Positions 61,433 through 64,000 of a stretch of DNA of 64,000 nt are shown here, one piece after another. The position numbers and the translations under genes are program-made. Below the pieces are notes generated by a model. The model did no database searches, was not told the DNA's origin, and saw only the letters and a program-made list of their open reading frames with translations. How positions within the stretch are numbered: position 1 is the first letter of the stretch; every line of letters starts with the position of its first letter. The DNA comes from Bacillus ndiopicus. GTDB taxonomy: Bacteria; Bacillota; Bacilli; Bacillales_A; Planococcaceae. The DNA lies in NCBI RefSeq assembly GCF_000612805.1, contig NZ_HG964404.1:583091-647090 (forward strand), written 5' to 3'.

Positions 61433-61450
61433 ATTGTAAACACTTACAAT
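61433..61450. promoter_or_regulatory. Perfect palindrome between yqgE and paiB
   Basis: ATTGTAA, ACAC, TTACAAT: a seven-base perfect inverted repeat 19 bases before the paiB start. A second palindrome, TTAGTACTAA, lies at 61404-61413. Both are in the 93-base divergent promoter region and look like operators for a dimeric repressor. Confidence 0.55.
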
Positions 61451-61469
61451 GAAGTTAAGGAGGGATACA

Positions 61470-62078
61470 ATGTACATTCCAAAATATTTTAAAGTAACGG
61501 ATATACAGGAAATTAAGCAATTTATTCAGCAAAATGCCTTTGCAACAGTTGTGTCGACACACAAAAATAGACCAATTGCCGTACACATACCTTTACAGCT
61601 TATATCAAAGGATGATGGTGATTATTTAACTGGCCATGTTGCTTATGGCAATCCAATTTGGCGCACACTGCAAAATAATGACGAGATACTTGTTATGTTC
61701 CAAGGCCCACATGCTTATATTTCATCATCGTGGTACGAAAAAGAAAATGTACCAACATGGAATTATCAGGCGGTTCATATTTATGGACATGCTACAACTT
61801 TTGATGGCGAGGCATTGCAGCAAGATTTAACAAGCTTACTTGAAAAATACGAAGGGCACCGTGAGCGTCCCGTACTATGGGATACATTGTCCCCTGAATT
61901 ATTGGAACAAGAGCTTAAGGGTATTGTCGGCATTCAAATTAAAATTGGAGAAATCCAAGCAGCCTATAAATTAAGCCAAAATCGCCATGCACATGATTAC
62001 GAAGAAATTATCAAAAGGCTACAAGAAGAACCAGATACCAACTCACACGCAATCGCAGAAGTGATGAAAAATAAATAA
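61470..62078 (+). CDS. paiB: FMN-binding negative regulator PaiB
   Basis: 202 residues from ATG 61470 (AAGGAGGG upstream). PaiB features: MYIPKYF at the start, RPIAVHIPLQL, GHVAYGNPIWRTL, PHAYISSSWYE and VPTWNYQAVHIYG. In B. subtilis PaiB represses sporulation and protease genes with PaiA; it has a flavin-reductase-like fold. No paiA neighbour is present. Confidence 0.92.
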   Translation: MYIPKYFKVTDIQEIKQFIQQNAFATVVSTHKNRPIAVHIPLQLISKDDGDYLTGHVAYGNPIWRTLQNNDEILVMFQGPHAYISSSWYEKENVPTWNYQAVHIYGHATTFDGEALQQDLTSLLEKYEGHRERPVLWDTLSPELLEQELKGIVGIQIKIGEIQAAYKLSQNRHAHDYEEIIKRLQEEPDTNSHAIAEVMKNK

Positions 62079-62234
62079 GATTTACCTACAATCTCTGGGC
62101 GATATGATGGATTGCAGTGCTTGGAAAATAAAATTAGATAGAATAAACATTCGATAAAAATAGAGATTTTTGGGCGGGCGTGTCTCAAAATGAAATCTCA
62201 GGCACGCTTGTCATGGTTATTTAATAGGTTTCTT

Positions 62235-62425
62235 CGAGGTATGTAATTTATGTGTTTATCTGCGGTTTTTTCAAGTTATCTGCGCTTTTCTATGACTTAT
62301 CTGCGCTTTCCCCGAGTTATCTGCGGTTTTCCATGATTTATCTGCGCTTTCTCCGAGTTATCTGCGATTTTCCATGATTTATCTGCGCTTTCTCCGAGTT
62401 ATCTGCGCTTTTCTATGACTTTTTT
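62235..62425. repeat. Tandem TTATCTGCG array
   Basis: About eight imperfect units of 23-25 bases, each holding TTATCTGCG(C/G/A)TTT followed by TTC(T/C)(A)TGA or (C)CCGAG. Three units alternate between the GATTTATCTGCGC and GAGTTATCTGCG forms. Located between paiB and sodA, no reading frame. Function unknown; similar arrays are said to be scattered in related genomes (memory, unchecked). Confidence 0.75.
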
Positions 62426-62444
62426 GCAGTTCTCCTCTAAATGC

Positions 62445-62495
62445 AAAGGGCTACAAGAAAATGCAGATAAAAATCTGTTTTTCTTGTAGCCCTTT
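62445..62495 (-). terminator. Terminator of sodA
   Basis: AAAAGGGCTACAAGAAAAAC, loop with AGATTTTTATCT, TTTTCTTGTAGCCCTTT. A very stable long stem 11 bases past the sodA stop. Confidence 0.88.
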
Positions 62496-62506
62496 TGAAA
62501 ATGCTA

Positions 62507-63112
62507 TTATTTTGCAGCTTGGAATTTAGCTTCTACTACATCCCAGTTTACAACGTTCCAGAATGCACCGATGTAGTCTGGACGACGGTTTTGGTAGTTT
62601 AAGTAGTAAGCATGCTCCCAAACGTCTAAGCCTAAAACAGGAGTTTTGCCTTCCATTACAGGTGAATCTTGGTTTGGAGTAGATGTTACAGCAACGCCGT
62701 CTCCATCAACGATTAACCAAGCCCAGCCTGAGCCAAAGCGAGTTGTAGCTGCTTTTGCGAATTCTTCTTTGAATGCGTCAAAAGAACCGAATTTTGCATC
62801 GATTGCAGCTGCTACTTCACCAACTGGTGTATTTGAACCGCCTGGAGCGATTACTTCCCAGAATAATGTGTGGTTAGCATGTCCACCACCGTTGTTGCGT
62901 ACAGCCGTTTGTTTGTCAGCTGGAAGTGCGTCTAAGTTTGCGATTAACTCATTTACATCTTTACCAGCAAATTCAGTGCCTTCTAGTGCAGCGTTTACAT
63001 TTGTAATGTAAGTTTGGTGGTGTTTTGAATGGTGGATTTCCATTGTGCGTGCATCGATATGTGGTTCTAATGCATCATAAGCGTAAGATAATTTCGGTAA
63101 TTCGTAAGCCAT
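62507..63112 (-). CDS. sodA: Superoxide dismutase [Mn/Fe]
   Basis: 201 residues from ATG 63112 (GAGGAGG upstream). [36 protein letters not shown] (metal His), [12 protein letters not shown] (second His region), [19 protein letters not shown] (Asp and His ligands). Converts superoxide to oxygen and peroxide in the cytoplasm. Length and GGHANH/QD(N)-type residues (TPNQDSPV) fit the Mn form. Confidence 0.96.
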   Translation of the reverse strand: MAYELPKLSYAYDALEPHIDARTMEIHHSKHHQTYITNVNAALEGTEFAGKDVNELIANLDALPADKQTAVRNNGGGHANHTLFWEVIAPGGSNTPVGEVAAAIDAKFGSFDAFKEEFAKAATTRFGSGWAWLIVDGDGVAVTSTPNQDSPVMEGKTPVLGLDVWEHAYYLNYQNRRPDYIGAFWNVVNWDVVEAKFQAAK

Positions 63113-63294
63113 TATAAATTCCTCCTCAAAGTTGAAAAAATCATTCTTCATGTATTAGGTTATCAAAATTGGTACAGACCTTCAATGAAAAAAACTCCAG
63201 AACAAATATTTCGGTCTTTTGACGGAAATTTGTTCCACCCTAACAGGTAATAATTATTTCTACGACAAGTAACCGCAGAAGTAATTTCCCCACA

Positions 63295-63780
63295 TTAAAT
63301 AGCAAGAACAAAAATAATAATCATAATCGCTTGAACTACGCCCTTTGCAGCTACGGATGTTAAAAACCCTACAACTGAGCCTACTCCTGTACGAACAGCT
63401 TGCTTAAATGTCGTTTTTTCAACAAGTAATTCTCCAATGACCGCCCCTAAAAACGGACCAATTAATATACCTGCAAACGGAATTACAAACGGTCCAACAA
63501 GTAGCCCAATTGTGCTTCCCCACATACCTGCCTTTGAGCCTCCAAATTTTTTAACGCCAACCAGATTAGCCAGTGTATCAACAACAAACAATAGAACAAC
63601 GAATAATACTTCAATTACCCAGAACCACCAAGGCAAGGCAAATGTGTAAAATAAGCCGTAGACGATAAAGCCCGCTGCAATAAATAATACAGACGGAATA
63701 ATTGGATAAACTAGCCCAACGAAACTAATAACAAAACACGCAATAATTAATACCCATGCGACAATATCCATAAATTCCAC
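63295..63780 (-). CDS. yqgC: DUF456 membrane protein
   Basis: 161 residues, four to five hydrophobic helices rich in Gly (PIIPSVLFIAAGFIVYGLF; GSKAGMWGSTIGLLVGPF; GILIGPFLGAVIGELL). This is the DUF456 family; position beside sodA matches yqgC of B. subtilis. Role unknown. The Gly-rich pairs resemble glycine-zipper helices. Confidence 0.88.
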   Translation of the reverse strand: MEFMDIVAWVLIIACFVISFVGLVYPIIPSVLFIAAGFIVYGLFYTFALPWWFWVIEVLFVVLLFVVDTLANLVGVKKFGGSKAGMWGSTIGLLVGPFVIPFAGILIGPFLGAVIGELLVEKTTFKQAVRTGVGSVVGFLTSVAAKGVVQAIMIIIFVLAI

Positions 63781-63894
63781 TCCTTTTCTTAATTATTACG
63801 TACGTTCATAATCATCAAAAGTTTCAAAGTGGCACTTTCTATTTTTCGGAACATGCTTTTCGTGATACACTGACTGTTGGAGGAGAGAATACAT

Positions 63895-64000
63895 ATGAAA
63901 TTAAAACATTCACAGCTTTTTCTTGATAGTTTGTATCAACCTAAAAAGCTTGCTGCATATAGAATTATGCCCATTGGAAAAGTGATTCAATACGTATTTT
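63895..64000 (+). CDS. yqgB: DUF1189-like protein, 5' part only
   Basis: Starts at ATG 63895 after GGAGGAGAG and runs off the right edge after 35 codons (MKLKHSQLFLDSLYQPKKLA, YRIMPIGKVIQYVF). The L(Y)QPKK.A..R..(P)IGK.I.Y pattern is the start of DUF1189 membrane proteins; yqgB is next to yqgC in B. subtilis. Identification is from a short stretch and synteny. Confidence 0.65.
   Translation, partial: MKLKHSQLFLDSLYQPKKLAAYRIMPIGKVIQYVF

Noticed and set aside
62235..62425. CRISPR array
   Set aside because: Units are 23-25 bases with no distinct spacers; variation is within the repeat itself, and no cas gene is near.
63113..63294. PerR or Fur box upstream of sodA
   Set aside because: No TTATAATnATTATAA-like or GATAAT-repeat element was found in the 180-base upstream region.
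1..64000. tRNA or rRNA genes
   Set aside because: No cloverleaf-like conserved GTTCGANTC motifs with acceptor pairing, nor rRNA landmark sequences, were noticed; no tRNA-scanning program was run.

Overview
The window is low-GC Bacillota chromosome, most likely Lysinibacillus or a close relative in the Planococcaceae. This is inferred from AT-rich codon use, strong AGGAGG ribosome sites, and a right flank that keeps the Bacillus subtilis order yqgB-yqgC-sodA-yqgE-pbpA-pstS-pstC-pstA-pstB. No rRNA, tRNA, CRISPR array, integrase or transposase was seen.

Right part (about 45.8-64 kb), housekeeping: universal stress protein, trpG-trpE behind a tryptophan T-box, bioY behind a BirA-type operator, an amidohydrolase, the pstSCAB-phoU phosphate operon behind a four-repeat Pho box, an alpha/beta hydrolase, a class B penicillin-binding protein, a VOC protein, a YqgE-like MFS transporter, paiB, sodA, yqgC and the start of yqgB.

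Middle part (about 12-45.7 kb), the main discovery: a long minus-strand cluster that looks like a Gram-positive contractile injection system related to T6SS. In transcription order it holds a 729-residue sheath-like protein, an Hcp-like tube protein, a J-domain protein, two FHA proteins, a PP2C phosphatase, a degenerate PP2C fused to TPRs, two baseplate-like proteins, an Hsp70/actin-like ATPase, a TssK/fibre-like protein, a DcrB-like protein, then VgrG, pentapeptide protein, Imm11-like protein, DUF4280 (PAAR-like) and a second VgrG. The last gene set ends in a polymorphic toxin and its immunity gene. The VgrG-to-toxin module occurs twice, one copy with a truncated leading vgrG. Toxin C-termini are two different EndoU RNases and one deaminase. 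Upstream sit a Ser/Thr kinase and a divergent PlcR-like XRE-TPR regulator followed by a PapR-like secreted pro-peptide, which suggests quorum-sensing control plus kinase/phosphatase/FHA control of a contractile weapon.

Left part (1-12 kb and 18-22.4 kb), an immunity graveyard: about 15 small immunity-type genes, several preceded by a short, decayed toxin C-terminus, with no toxin N-termini. A conserved hairpin (CCTTGA..GGC..GCC..TCAAGG) and longer blocks of related intergenic DNA recur between cassettes. This is the layout expected when new toxin-immunity tips displace old ones by homologous recombination, leaving orphan immunity genes behind. Family names in this part rest on motif recognition by eye; no database search was run.
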